Shown here: piece by piece, positions 16,209 to 25,872 of the stretch
Layout: each line of letters begins with the position of its first letter
Position numbering within the stretch: position 1 is the stretch's first letter
DNA from: Burkholderia sp. SRS-W-2-2016
GTDB taxonomy: Bacteria; Pseudomonadota; Gammaproteobacteria; Burkholderiales; Burkholderiaceae
Assembly: GCF_001931485.1 (NCBI RefSeq)
Contig: NZ_MSDV01000064.1
Location: forward strand, 1 to 64,000
Direction of reading: 5' to 3'
Length of the DNA stretch: 64,000 nucleotides
Program-made: the position numbers and the translations under genes
Notes under the pieces: generated by a model
Seen by the model: the letters and a program-made list of their open reading frames with translations, nothing else
Databases searched by the model: none
Told to the model about the DNA's origin: nothing

Positions 16209-17249
16209 CTACCGCGCGTCCGCAAGCTGCTGCCGCCGCTGCTCGCCCTGCCGCTCCAGCATCCATCCAGGATACTCGGACGGCAGCTTGCTGACTTCGG
16301 CGAGCTTCGCGAGTTCGGCATCGCCAAGCACGACCTCGGTCGCGGCGATATTGTCGTCGAGCTGCTCGACCTTCTTCGCGCCCACGATCACCGAACTGAC
16401 CACGCGCTGATGCAGCAGCCACGCCAACGCGATCTGCGCGACCGATACCTTCTTCGCATCGGCGATCTCGCGCATCGCGTCGATGCAGTCGTACGCGCGC
16501 TCGCGCTCGACCGGCGGAAAATCGAAGCTGGTGCGCCGCGCGCCCGCCTCGGCCTGCTGCTCGCGCCCGTACTTGCCGCTCAGCAAACCGCCCGCGAGCG
16601 GACTCCACACCATCAGCCCAAGCCCTTCGCTTTGCAGCATCGGCACCAGTTCGCGTTCGAGATCGCGGCCGGCCAGCGTGTAATACGCCTGCAGCGTTTC
16701 GAAACGCGCGGTGCCCAAACGCTCGGCGATCCCAAGCGCCTTGACGATCTGCCACGCGGCCCAGTTCGATACCCCGACGTAGCGCACGTGGCCGTGCTGC
16801 ACGAGCGTATCGAGCGCGCGGACGGTTTCCTCGATCGGCGTGGCCGGATCGAAGCCGTGGATCTGGTACAGGTCGACGTGATCGAGTTGCAGACGCTTCA
16901 GACTCGCCTTGATGCCGTCGAGGATGTGGTAGCGCGACGCGCCGCGCGCATTCGCGAACTCGCCGGTCTGGCCGAACACCTTGGTCGCGACCACGACCTT
17001 GTCGCGCGGCACCTTGAGGTTTTTCAGCGCCTGGCCGGTGATCTGCTCGGACAGGCCGCCCGCGTAGACGTCGGCGGTATCGATGAAGTTGATGCCCGCG
17101 TCGAGCGCCCGGCCGACCAGCCGCTCGGCGTCGTTCTGCTGCAGATCGCCGATCTGCCGCCAGATGCCTTCGCCGCCGCCGAAGGTCATCGTGCCTAAAC
17201 AAAGCTCTGAAACAAACACGCCCGTACTGCCCAACTGGTTGTATCGCAT
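16209..17249 (-). CDS. Aldo/keto reductase
   Basis: 346 residues from ATG at 17249 (MRYNQLGSTGVFVSELCLG); a longer frame adds 33 atypical residues. The NADPH-dependent (beta/alpha)8 barrel fold is clear: GINFIDTADVYAGG carries the catalytic Asp and Tyr, VATKVF the catalytic Lys, and YQIHGFDPATPIEETV the His. The ending has SSVIVGAKKVEQLDDNIAA, the NADPH 2'-phosphate binding region. Closest in type to the YajO/YghZ group that reduces aldehydes and ketones. Cytosolic, with its own terminator. Confidence 0.93.
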   Translation of the reverse strand: MRYNQLGSTGVFVSELCLGTMTFGGGEGIWRQIGDLQQNDAERLVGRALDAGINFIDTADVYAGGLSEQITGQALKNLKVPRDKVVVATKVFGQTGEFANARGASRYHILDGIKASLKRLQLDHVDLYQIHGFDPATPIEETVRALDTLVQHGHVRYVGVSNWAAWQIVKALGIAERLGTARFETLQAYYTLAGRDLERELVPMLQSEGLGLMVWSPLAGGLLSGKYGREQQAEAGARRTSFDFPPVERERAYDCIDAMREIADAKKVSVAQIALAWLLHQRVVSSVIVGAKKVEQLDDNIAATEVVLGDAELAKLAEVSKLPSEYPGWMLERQGEQRRQQLADAR

Positions 17250-17588
17250 CGTCGACGCTCCATCGTGGGTGAAGTCAGTGAACAGAATCGCCAAGCGTAC
17301 TGCAATCGACGAAGTCCGGCAGCGCGCCGCTTGCCAGCTTCGGCGCATACCGCTCGACGCATGGCAAAAATTGCCGCCGCGTGCCGGGCCCTTTCCAGCA
17401 GCCCCGTAAAAACTACGAATTCCCGCAGTAATCCCGCAGGAATGCCAGGCAAAACGCGACGCGCGAACATGGCGAAAACCTGCGAGACTGAGCCACTATC
17501 GCGCGTCGCTCGAAACGGAACCGACCATCGCGTTCCGAGCGGCCGCGCGTCTCTGGATATGACAGGCGGCGCCCCCATTTAGACGAGC
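17250..17588. other. Intergenic region, no gene seen
   Basis: 339 bases between the divergent reductase and helicase genes. It should hold both promoters. I see no protein-like frame and no clear hairpin. Confidence 0.45.
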
Positions 17589-20500
17589 ATGACTTCGGCC
17601 AAGAAGACCTCCGCCGCCCTCGACGCGGCGCCCCGCCCGCGCAAAGCGCGCTCGACCACGCGCGCGGTGCGCGCCGCCGCGCCGGCGCTGCAATCGCCTC
17701 AACGGCTGCAACCGCCCCAAACCCACGCACTCGACGGCTTCCACCCCGCGGTCGCCGGCTGGTTCCTGAAGACCTTCCCCGCCCCGACCGACGCACAAAC
17801 CGCCGCATGGCCCGAAATCCGCCGCGGCCGCTCGACGCTGGTCGCCGCGCCGACCGGCTCCGGCAAGACGCTGACCGCGTTCCTGTCCGCGCTGAACGAT
17901 CTCGTCTTGCAAGGCCTCGCGAACGGCGGCGCGCTGCCGGACGAAACGCTGATGGTCTATGTGTCGCCGCTCAAGGCGCTGTCCAACGACATCCGCCTGA
18001 ACCTGCAACTCCCGCTGCAAGGAATCGCCGCCGAACTCGACGCGCTCGGCCTGCCGCCGCTCGACATCCGCACCGCCGTGCGAACCGGCGACACCACCCA
18101 GCAGGAACGCAACGCGCTGAAAAAGCGCGCGCCGCACATTCTCGTGACGACGCCCGAATCGCTATATGTGCTGCTCGGCTCGGACTCGGGCCGGCGCATG
18201 CTGGCGACGGTGCGCACGGTGATCGTCGATGAAATCCATGCGCTCGCGGGCGGCAAGCGCGGCAGTCACCTCGCGCTCAGCCTCGAACGGCTCGATGCGT
18301 TGTGCGGGCGGCCGCTGCCGCGCATCGGTTTGTCGGCGACGCAAAAGCCGGTCAGCGCGGTCGCGCGCTTTCTGGTCGGCGGCGCCAGCATCGACAGCGG
18401 CGAGCCGGCCGACTGCGCGGTAATCGACGTCGGCCACGTCCGCGCGCGCGATCTCGCGCTCGAAATCCCGCCGGTGCCGCTCGAAGCGGTAATGGCCAAC
18501 GAGGTCTGGGAGCGCGTGTACGACCGCCTCGCCGAACTGGTCGCGCAGCATCGCACCACGCTGATCTTCGTCAACACGCGGCGTATGGCCGAGCGCGCCG
18601 CGCGTCATCTGACCGAGCGGCTCGGCAAGGAGGCGGTCGCCGCGCATCACGGCAGCCTCGCGAAAGAACATCGCTTCGACGCCGAACAGCGCCTGAAGCG
18701 CGGCGAGTTGCGGGTGCTGATTGCGACCGCGTCGCTGGAACTGGGCATCGATATCGGCGACGTCGATCTGGTCTGCCAGATGGGTTCGCCGCGCGCGATC
18801 GCGCCGTTTTTGCAGCGCGTCGGCCGCTCCGGGCACCAGGTCGGCGGGCTGCCGAAGGGGCGGCTGTTTCCGGCCTCGCGCGACGATCTGCTCGAATGCG
18901 CGGCGCTGCTCGACTGCGTGCGGCGCGGCGAACTCGACGCGCTGCGCATCCCGCGCGCGCCGCTCGACGTGCTCGCGCAGCAGATCGTCGCCGAGGTGTC
19001 GAGCGCCGAATGGAGCGAGGACGCGCTGTTCGCGATGCTGCGGCGCGCGGCGCCGTATGCGGAATTGACCCGCGAGCAGTACGACGCGGTGCTGCGGATG
19101 CTCGCCGAGGGCTACACCAGCCGCCAGGGTCCGCGCGCCGCGTACGTGCATCGCGACGCGGTCAGCGGCACGCTGCGCGGCCGGCGCGGCGGCAAGCTGG
19201 TGGCCGTGACCTCGGGCGGCACGATTCCCGAGAACGCCGACTACGCCGTTGTGCTCGAACCGCAGGCGCTCAACATCGGCACCGTCAACGAGGACTTCGC
19301 GGTCGAGAGTCTGGCCGGCGACGTGTTCCAGCTCGGCAACGCGTCGTACCGGATTCTGCGGATCGAGAGCGGCCGCGTGCGGGTCGAGGATGCGCAGGGG
19401 CAGCCGCCGAATATTCCGTTCTGGCTCGGCGAGGCGCCGGGGCGCAGCGATGAGTTGTCGTTCGCGGTCGCGCGGCTGCGCGAGCAGGTGGAGGCGTTGC
19501 TGGTGGAGCCGGGGTCCGGGCAAGTGACGCCGGCGGCACAACCGCCCGTGCGCAGAGGCCGCAATAAAGCGAAGGCGGCTGTTACCGCAGACAACACGCA
19601 AACCGTGGCGGAGTCTGCAACCGCGATTACCCCGTCTGTCGCGAACGGAACCGCACCCGCCGCCCCGCGCCTGGACCACGCGATCGGCTGGCTCGTCGAA
19701 CACCTTGCGCTCGACGAAGCCGCCGCGCGCCAGATCGTCGAATATCTCGCGCGCGCCCGCGCGGCGCTCGGCGTGCTGCCGACGCAGAACACGCTGGTGA
19801 TGGAGCGCTTCTTCGACGAATCCGGCGGCACCCAGCTGGTGATCCACTCGCCGTTCGGCAGCCGCGTGAACCGCGCTTGGGGTCTCGCGCTGCGCAAGCG
19901 CTTCTGCCGCAGCTTCAACTTCGAACTGCAGGCGGCCGCGACCGAGGACGCGATCGTGCTGTCACTGACCGGCAGCCATTCGTTCGTGCTCGACGACGTA
20001 TGGCGCTATCTGCACTCGAACAGCGCCGAGCATCTGCTGATCCAGGCGCTGCTCGACGCGCCGCTGTTCGGCGTGCGCTGGCGCTGGAACGCGACCACCT
20101 CGCTCGGCCTGCCGCGCTACACCGGGGGGCGCAAGACCGCGCCGCAACTGCAACGGATGCGCAGCGAAGATCTGCTCGCGCATGTGTTTCCGGAACAGGC
20201 GGCGTGCCTGGAGAACGTGGTCGGCGAACGCGAGGTCCCGCATCATCCATTAGTTGACCAAACCGTCGACGACTGCCTGCACGACGCGATGGACAGCGAA
20301 CGCTGGCTCGCGCTGCTGCGCCGGATCGAACAGGGCGGCGTGCGGCTGGTCGCGCGCGATCTGCCGGCGCCGTCGCCGCTGGCCGCCGAAATCCTCACCG
20401 CGAAGCCGTACGCGTATCTCGACGACGCGCCGATCGAGGAGCGCCGTACCCAGGCGGTGCTGAACCGTCGCTGGACCGATCCGGCGAGCGCCGACGATCT

Positions 20501-22343
20501 CGGCGCGCTCGATGCCGCCGCGATCGACAGCGTGCGCGACGAAGCGTGGCCGCAGGCGCGCAACGCCGACGAGATGCATGAAGCGCTGACCGGCCTCGCG
20601 TGCATCAGCGACGCCGAGGCGAGTGCGCACGAGGACTGGCCGGCGCTGCTGGCGGCGCTCGCGCAAAGCGGGCGCGCGACGCGGCTGACGCTGGGCGGCG
20701 GAGCCAATGCCAATGCCGGGGCTCGCGCTAGTGCTGCGCCCGGTGCTACTACCGCAGCGAGTACCGGTGCCGTCGCCGAAACCACTGCGGCGATGGACGC
20801 TGATAGCAGTCCCGAAGCCGCCACCGCCCTCTGGCTGCCCGCCGAACGCCTGACCAGCTTCGAAGCGCTCTACCCCTCGTTCCCACGCACCCGCTACACC
20901 CCGCGCCTCACCGCCCCGAAGGGCTACACCGACAGCTGGACCGCCGACGACGCCCTCATCGACATCCTGCGCGCGCGCCTGACCGGCTTCGGCCCGCTCA
21001 CGGTCGACGCAATCGCGCGCCCGCTCGCGCTGCCCGCCGGCCAGGTCGAACGCGCGCTGATCCGCCTCGAAACCGAAGGCTATCTGCTGCGCGGCCGCTT
21101 CACGCCGCACGCCGACACCGAGCAATGGTGCGAGCGTCACCTGCTCGCCCGCATCCACCGTTACACGGTCAAGCGGCTGCGGCGCGAGATCGAGCCGGTC
21201 GAACGACACGACTTCATGCGCTTCCTGTTCGAGTGGCAGCATCTGACGCCCGCCACGCGCGCCGAAGGCCGCGACGCGCTCGCCGCCGCGCTGGACCAGC
21301 TCGAAGGCTTCCAGGCCGCGGCCGGCGCGTGGGAGGAAGACATCCTGCCGGCCCGCGTGCGCGCCTATGCAAATAGTTCGCTCGACGAACTATGCCGCGC
21401 CGGCAAGATCGTCTGGACCCGCCTGAGCGAGCGCAACCGCGGCGCCGCCGGCCCGATCCGCAGCACGCCGATCGTGCTGCTGCCGCGCGCGCAGTTACGC
21501 GCGTGGCGCGCGCTGCTCGATCCGGCGCGACAGATCGAGTTGTCCGCGCTCGCGCAAAGCGTGTACGACACGCTCGCGCAACACGGCGCGATGTTCTTCG
21601 ATGAACTGCTCGCCGAAGTCCGCGTATTGCGGATGGAACTCGAAAACGCGCTCGGCGAACTCGTCGCCGCCGGGCTCGCGAACTCCGACAGCTTCGCGGG
21701 CCTGCGCGCGCTGCTCAAGCCGGTCGCCAAACGCAATGCGTTCGGCGGCGGCAACCGGCGCGCGCGTTCCAGCGCACTGATCGGCGGGATGGACGACGCC
21801 GGCCGCTGGGCCCTCGTGAGCCGCCCCGCCGCGACCGCCGTCACCGCCGCGGAAAACATGCCCGCGCGCCACCAGTTACCGCCCGAAGTGCTCGAACACA
21901 TCGCGATGACGTTGCTGCGCCGCTACGGCGTGGTGTTCTGGCGCGTACTCGAACGCGAGGCGCAATGGCTGCCGCCGTGGCGCGATCTACTGCGCGTGCT
22001 GCAACGGCTCGAAGCGCGCGGCGTGATTCGCGGCGGGCGCTTCATCAACGGTCTGGCCGGCGAGCAGTTCGCGCTGCCCGAGGCGATTCCGCTGCTGCGC
22101 GAGGTGCGCCGCCATCCGCACGACGGCGCGTTGATCTGCGTCGCCGGCACCGATCCGTTGAATCTCGCGGGCACGTTGCTCACTGGAGATAAAGTACCGG
22201 CCGTCGCGGGCAACCGCGTGCTGTATCGCGACGGCGTGGTCGCGGCGACGCTGGTGGCCGGCAAATTCAGCTTCGACGCGACGCTCGACGCCGCTCCGGC
22301 CGAACGGGAGAAGGCCCGCGCATTGCTGGCGCGCCGCTTCTAG
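17589..22343 (+). CDS. lhr: Lhr-type large ATP-dependent DNA helicase
   Basis: 1584 residues, in the range of the long Lhr proteins. Superfamily 2 core: Walker A APTGSGKT at 87-94, DEIH at about 214-217, SATQKP shortly after, then the second RecA domain with IFVNTRRMAER, HHGSLAKEHR and RVGRSGHQ. The winged-helix and the Lhr beta-barrel domain follow (GGTIPENADYAVVLEP), then the long C-terminal extension. A low-complexity Ala/Gly/Thr linker sits near residues 690-720 and another near 1035-1080. Lhr works in DNA repair, notably of alkylation or crosslink damage in mycobacteria. It stands alone on the plus strand. Confidence 0.93.
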   Translation: MTSAKKTSAALDAAPRPRKARSTTRAVRAAAPALQSPQRLQPPQTHALDGFHPAVAGWFLKTFPAPTDAQTAAWPEIRRGRSTLVAAPTGSGKTLTAFLSALNDLVLQGLANGGALPDETLMVYVSPLKALSNDIRLNLQLPLQGIAAELDALGLPPLDIRTAVRTGDTTQQERNALKKRAPHILVTTPESLYVLLGSDSGRRMLATVRTVIVDEIHALAGGKRGSHLALSLERLDALCGRPLPRIGLSATQKPVSAVARFLVGGASIDSGEPADCAVIDVGHVRARDLALEIPPVPLEAVMANEVWERVYDRLAELVAQHRTTLIFVNTRRMAERAARHLTERLGKEAVAAHHGSLAKEHRFDAEQRLKRGELRVLIATASLELGIDIGDVDLVCQMGSPRAIAPFLQRVGRSGHQVGGLPKGRLFPASRDDLLECAALLDCVRRGELDALRIPRAPLDVLAQQIVAEVSSAEWSEDALFAMLRRAAPYAELTREQYDAVLRMLAEGYTSRQGPRAAYVHRDAVSGTLRGRRGGKLVAVTSGGTIPENADYAVVLEPQALNIGTVNEDFAVESLAGDVFQLGNASYRILRIESGRVRVEDAQGQPPNIPFWLGEAPGRSDELSFAVARLREQVEALLVEPGSGQVTPAAQPPVRRGRNKAKAAVTADNTQTVAESATAITPSVANGTAPAAPRLDHAIGWLVEHLALDEAAARQIVEYLARARAALGVLPTQNTLVMERFFDESGGTQLVIHSPFGSRVNRAWGLALRKRFCRSFNFELQAAATEDAIVLSLTGSHSFVLDDVWRYLHSNSAEHLLIQALLDAPLFGVRWRWNATTSLGLPRYTGGRKTAPQLQRMRSEDLLAHVFPEQAACLENVVGEREVPHHPLVDQTVDDCLHDAMDSERWLALLRRIEQGGVRLVARDLPAPSPLAAEILTAKPYAYLDDAPIEERRTQAVLNRRWTDPASADDLGALDAAAIDSVRDEAWPQARNADEMHEALTGLACISDAEASAHEDWPALLAALAQSGRATRLTLGGGANANAGARASAAPGATTAASTGAVAETTAAMDADSSPEAATALWLPAERLTSFEALYPSFPRTRYTPRLTAPKGYTDSWTADDALIDILRARLTGFGPLTVDAIARPLALPAGQVERALIRLETEGYLLRGRFTPHADTEQWCERHLLARIHRYTVKRLRREIEPVERHDFMRFLFEWQHLTPATRAEGRDALAAALDQLEGFQAAAGAWEEDILPARVRAYANSSLDELCRAGKIVWTRLSERNRGAAGPIRSTPIVLLPRAQLRAWRALLDPARQIELSALAQSVYDTLAQHGAMFFDELLAEVRVLRMELENALGELVAAGLANSDSFAGLRALLKPVAKRNAFGGGNRRARSSALIGGMDDAGRWALVSRPAATAVTAAENMPARHQLPPEVLEHIAMTLLRRYGVVFWRVLEREAQWLPPWRDLLRVLQRLEARGVIRGGRFINGLAGEQFALPEAIPLLREVRRHPHDGALICVAGTDPLNLAGTLLTGDKVPAVAGNRVLYRDGVVAATLVAGKFSFDATLDAAPAEREKARALLARRF

Positions 22344-22599
22344 GCGCGCGGCGCCGGCGCTGCCAACGCCGGCGGTTGCGGCCAGTCGGGACGCGGCGCG
22401 CCTAAGTCACGGTAGCGGCCGACGCCGGAGCGGGTATACCCTTCAGAACCCGGCGCTGCCAGCCGTTAAACCGCATTAATGTTTCTTTCGCCGAACTGTG
22501 CCGCTTCGATACAATGAGGCAAATCCAATTTTGTATGAGGAAGACTGTCTGCCGCCGCCCGCCACGAAACGGATTGCCGGCACACTGCCCGGGGACTTC

Positions 22600-24600
22600 A
22601 TGAGCGACCAGCAACACGACCAGGTGCTTCACGCACGGTTCGGCACGAGCAGTCCATGCTGGCATTTGTCGGCGGGCAGCGACACGCTCGAACTCGCCGC
22701 CGCGCGAGGCCAGGTCGCCAGCGTCACGCTTCCTCTTTCTCCCGAACAGGCCGCACAGGTCCGCCAACTGGGCGGCATCACCTCGCATGAGGTGCTCGAC
22801 GTACAGTTCGACGGCGCGCCGCTGCGCCTGCATCTGGTCGGCAAAAAACTCGACCGGCATCACTGGGGCGGTACCGCGTCGGCCCACGGCGACACCGAAT
22901 CGGTCGCCCGCGCGCTGCGGCTCGGTCTGTCGTTCGCCGAACAGGTGGTCTCCGAAGTGAACTCGGTCGTCGTGATCGTCGACCGGCATGGGCGGATCCA
23001 GCGCTTTAACCGGCTCGCCGAGGAACTGACCGGCCTGAAGGAAGAAGACATCATCGGCCGCAGCGTGTGGACGCTGTTCATGTCGTCCGAGGGCGACGCG
23101 GCGCCCAGTCAGACCAGCGCGGGCTTCTTCAATCGCGGCGAATCGTACGAGATCGAACGGCGCATCAAAACGGTGCACGGCGAGCGGCTGTTCCTGTTCC
23201 GCAACAAGTTCGTGCGCAGCGGCAGCGGCATCGAAGACCAGTTCCTGATCTGCTCGGGTACCGACATCACCGAACAGCGCCTCGCGCAGGACCGGCTGAT
23301 CGAGCAGGCCACCACCGACCCGCTCACCGGCCTCGCGAATCGCAACGCGATCCAGGAGCGCATCCAGATCGCGATCGAACAGGCCGCGCCCGGCGAAACC
23401 GTCGGCGTGCTGTTTCTCGATCTCGACAACTTCAAGAAGGTCAACGATCACTACGGCCACGTGTTCGGCGACCGGCTGATCTGCGACGTGTCGGACGCGA
23501 TCCGCAACTGCCTGAATCCGGGCGACTCGCTCGCGCGGCTCGGCGGCGACGAATTCATCGTGCTCGCCGCGCGCGGCACCGCGCACGAACTCGAACACAC
23601 CGCGCAACGGATTCTCGACCGGATGCGCATGCCGTTCGCGGTCGGGCTTGTCGAGGTCTATACGGGCTGCTCGATCGGCATCGCCCGTTCGCCGGAACAC
23701 GGCGACAGTCTCGAATCGCTGATCCGCTCGGCCGATACCGCGATGTACGTCGCCAAAGACGAAGGCAAGCGCACGCACCGGGTGTTCTCGCCCGACATGA
23801 ACCGGCGCGTCGCCGAATTCATGTGGCTCGACACCAACCTGCGCCGCGGTCTCGAAGAAGGCCAGCTTGCTTTGCACTACCAACCGAAGCTGAACCTCGC
23901 GACCGGGGCGGTGCAAGGCGCGGAGGCGCTGGTGCGCTGGAATTCGCCCGAGCGCGGGCAGATCATGCCGGCCGAATTCATCCGTTATGCTGAGGAATCC
24001 GGACTGATCGGCGTGCTCGGCCGCTGGGTGATGGAGACCGCCGCGAAACAGGCGGCCCGCTGGAAGGCGGCTGGCTACGATCTGCGCATCGCGATCAACG
24101 TGTCCGCGCGCCAGCTCACCGATACCGCGGTGGTCCGCCACTTCACCGAGGCGTTGCAACACGCGAGCCTCGATCCGTGCCTCGTCGACCTCGAATTGAC
24201 CGAGAGCTGCCTGATCGAAAACGAAGCGGCGGCGATCGAGCTGATCAAGCAGTTCCGCCAGCTCGGCGCGCAGGTGCATCTGGACGACTTCGGCACAGGC
24301 TATTCGTCGCTGTCGCAACTGGGCCGGATTCCGCTCGACGTGATCAAACTCGACCGCAGCTTCGTGCGCTCGATTCACGCGGACATGAAAGCGCAGGCGC
24401 TCGTGCGTTCGATGGTCGCGGTCGCCCAGGAGCTCGATTTCCAGGTGGTCGCCGAAGGGATCGAGACCGAGGCCGAAGAGGCCTTCATGAAGGGGCTCGG
24501 CGTCGACTACGTGCAGGGTTTCCTGTACGGCCGGCCGATGCCCGCCGCCGAGTTCGAGCGCTGGCTGCTCGACCGGCGCAAGCTCAGGCTGATCGCCTGA
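22600..24600 (+). CDS. pdeR: PAS-GGDEF-EAL cyclic-di-GMP phosphodiesterase, PdeR-like
   Basis: 666 residues from ATG at 22600 (MSDQQHDQVL), which has GGGGA upstream; a frame from 22498 adds unrelated residues. Order: a ~100-residue N-terminal domain, PAS at about 110-225 (VVSEVNSVVVIVDRHGRIQRFN), GGDEF with an intact GGDEF at 315-319, and EAL with an intact GAEALVRW at 441-448, plus the DDFGTGYSSL loop. The architecture and PAS start match PdeR (YciR/Gmr), a trigger enzyme of biofilm matrix control that degrades c-di-GMP. Both catalytic motifs are intact, so it may have both activities. The promoter is not obvious. Confidence 0.9.
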   Translation: MSDQQHDQVLHARFGTSSPCWHLSAGSDTLELAAARGQVASVTLPLSPEQAAQVRQLGGITSHEVLDVQFDGAPLRLHLVGKKLDRHHWGGTASAHGDTESVARALRLGLSFAEQVVSEVNSVVVIVDRHGRIQRFNRLAEELTGLKEEDIIGRSVWTLFMSSEGDAAPSQTSAGFFNRGESYEIERRIKTVHGERLFLFRNKFVRSGSGIEDQFLICSGTDITEQRLAQDRLIEQATTDPLTGLANRNAIQERIQIAIEQAAPGETVGVLFLDLDNFKKVNDHYGHVFGDRLICDVSDAIRNCLNPGDSLARLGGDEFIVLAARGTAHELEHTAQRILDRMRMPFAVGLVEVYTGCSIGIARSPEHGDSLESLIRSADTAMYVAKDEGKRTHRVFSPDMNRRVAEFMWLDTNLRRGLEEGQLALHYQPKLNLATGAVQGAEALVRWNSPERGQIMPAEFIRYAEESGLIGVLGRWVMETAAKQAARWKAAGYDLRIAINVSARQLTDTAVVRHFTEALQHASLDPCLVDLELTESCLIENEAAAIELIKQFRQLGAQVHLDDFGTGYSSLSQLGRIPLDVIKLDRSFVRSIHADMKAQALVRSMVAVAQELDFQVVAEGIETEAEEAFMKGLGVDYVQGFLYGRPMPAAEFERWLLDRRKLRLIA

Positions 24601-24637
24601 GCTTGTCGCTCAGCAAGCGCGCCCGCTCCACGCGGGT

Positions 24638-25741
24638 TCAGCGCAGCCGCGCCGCCCACTCCTCCACCTCTGCTTCACGAATGCCGACCGTGCGCGCCGC
24701 GTGGTGGATCTGCGTCCACGTGGCCGGGTCGACCGGGATGCCGGCGGCTTCGCGCTGCGCGCGCGTGACCCGCTCCGGCTCGCCCGGCTCGTAGATCTGG
24801 CCGCTGCCCGCCGCGAGCGGCGAGGCCTTGACCCACGCGAGGAACGCGTCGGCTTCGGCTTGCGCGTCGGGGGCGTCGAACGCGGCCGGATCGATGATCA
24901 CCGACAGCATGCAGTTGATGATCGCGTGCGTGGTGCCAACGGTATCCGCATGGGTGGTGAAGCCGCCCGACAGCGCGCCGCCGAAAATCTCGCACATCGC
25001 CGCGAGCCCGAAACCCTTGTAGCCGCCGAACGGCGTCAGCGAGCCGAACGGCGCTTCGTGCATCACCTTCGGTTCGAGCGTCGGCATTCCTTCGTGATCG
25101 ATCAGCGCGCCGGGCGGCGTGTGCTTGCCCTGGTTATACGCGACCCGGGTCTTGCCGTACGCGATCGTGCTGGTCGCGAAATCGAGCACCAGCGGCGGCT
25201 TGCCGGGCCGCGGATAGGCGGCGCAAAACGGATTGGTGCCGATGCGCCGGTCCGCGCCGCCGTACGGCGCGACCAGCGGATCGCCGGCGACGTTGACGAA
25301 GTGAAACGACACCAGCCCGGCCCGTGCGCACTGCTCGGCCCAATGTCCGATGCGGCCGATATGATGCGCGCCGCGCAAACCGACCGCGCAGATGCCGATC
25401 TGCCGTGCGCGCTCGATACCGCGCTCCATCGCCTCGAACGCGATCACCTGGCCGAAGCCCTTGCCGCCTTCGACGGTCAGCACCGCGCCCGCGTCCTTCA
25501 CCACGTCGGCGTGGCGGTTCAGTTGCAGTTGCTTATCGGCGAGCGACTCGACATAACGCGGGATCATGCCGACGCCGTGCGAGTCGTGGCCGGTCAGATT
25601 CGCGGCGACGAGGTGATCGGCGACCAGCTCGGCTTCGCGCGGCGTACTGCCCGCGCGCTCCCAGATCGCCCTCACGTAGGCATGCAGTTGATCGGCCGGA
25701 ATCCGGGGCGTCGGGGACGGGACAGTCTGTTGGTCGGTCAT
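24638..25741 (-). CDS. Malate/lactate dehydrogenase-family oxidoreductase (HcxB-like)
   Basis: 367 residues, the Ldh_2 (YbiC/ComC/MDH2) family of NAD-dependent 2-hydroxy-acid dehydrogenases, unrelated to classic lactate dehydrogenase. Key features: HDSHGVGMIPRYVE near 50-65, GAHHIGRIGHWAE, a conserved FGGYKGFGLA near the C-terminal third, and VDPATWTQI near the end. The E. coli member HcxB reduces hydroxycarboxylates such as hydroxypyruvate or malonate-type acids; the substrate here is unknown. Convergent with the PdeR-like gene, with 37 bases between them, and upstream of the M20 gene's stop on the same strand, so an operon M20-dehydrogenase is plausible. Confidence 0.9.
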   Translation of the reverse strand: MTDQQTVPSPTPRIPADQLHAYVRAIWERAGSTPREAELVADHLVAANLTGHDSHGVGMIPRYVESLADKQLQLNRHADVVKDAGAVLTVEGGKGFGQVIAFEAMERGIERARQIGICAVGLRGAHHIGRIGHWAEQCARAGLVSFHFVNVAGDPLVAPYGGADRRIGTNPFCAAYPRPGKPPLVLDFATSTIAYGKTRVAYNQGKHTPPGALIDHEGMPTLEPKVMHEAPFGSLTPFGGYKGFGLAAMCEIFGGALSGGFTTHADTVGTTHAIINCMLSVIIDPAAFDAPDAQAEADAFLAWVKASPLAAGSGQIYEPGEPERVTRAQREAAGIPVDPATWTQIHHAARTVGIREAEVEEWAARLR

Positions 25742-25872
25742 TCAGCGTATCGGTGTGGTTCGAACGGAGGGAATGAAACGGCGAGCCGGCGGCGGCCGGC
25801 AATCGGCCACCGCGGCAACGAGAGAGACAGCGGGCCCGGCCAACGCCGGCCCCGCTCAGGCGCGGGAAAAAC

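Noticed and set aside
18162..19847. 561-codon minus-strand frame under the Lhr helicase
   Set aside because: Shadow of the helicase; Arg/Gln/His-rich composition typical of antisense GC-rich reading.
22402..24378. 658-codon open frame on the minus strand under the PdeR-like gene
   Set aside because: High-GC antisense shadow of a clear plus-strand gene; no family resemblance and no ribosome site.
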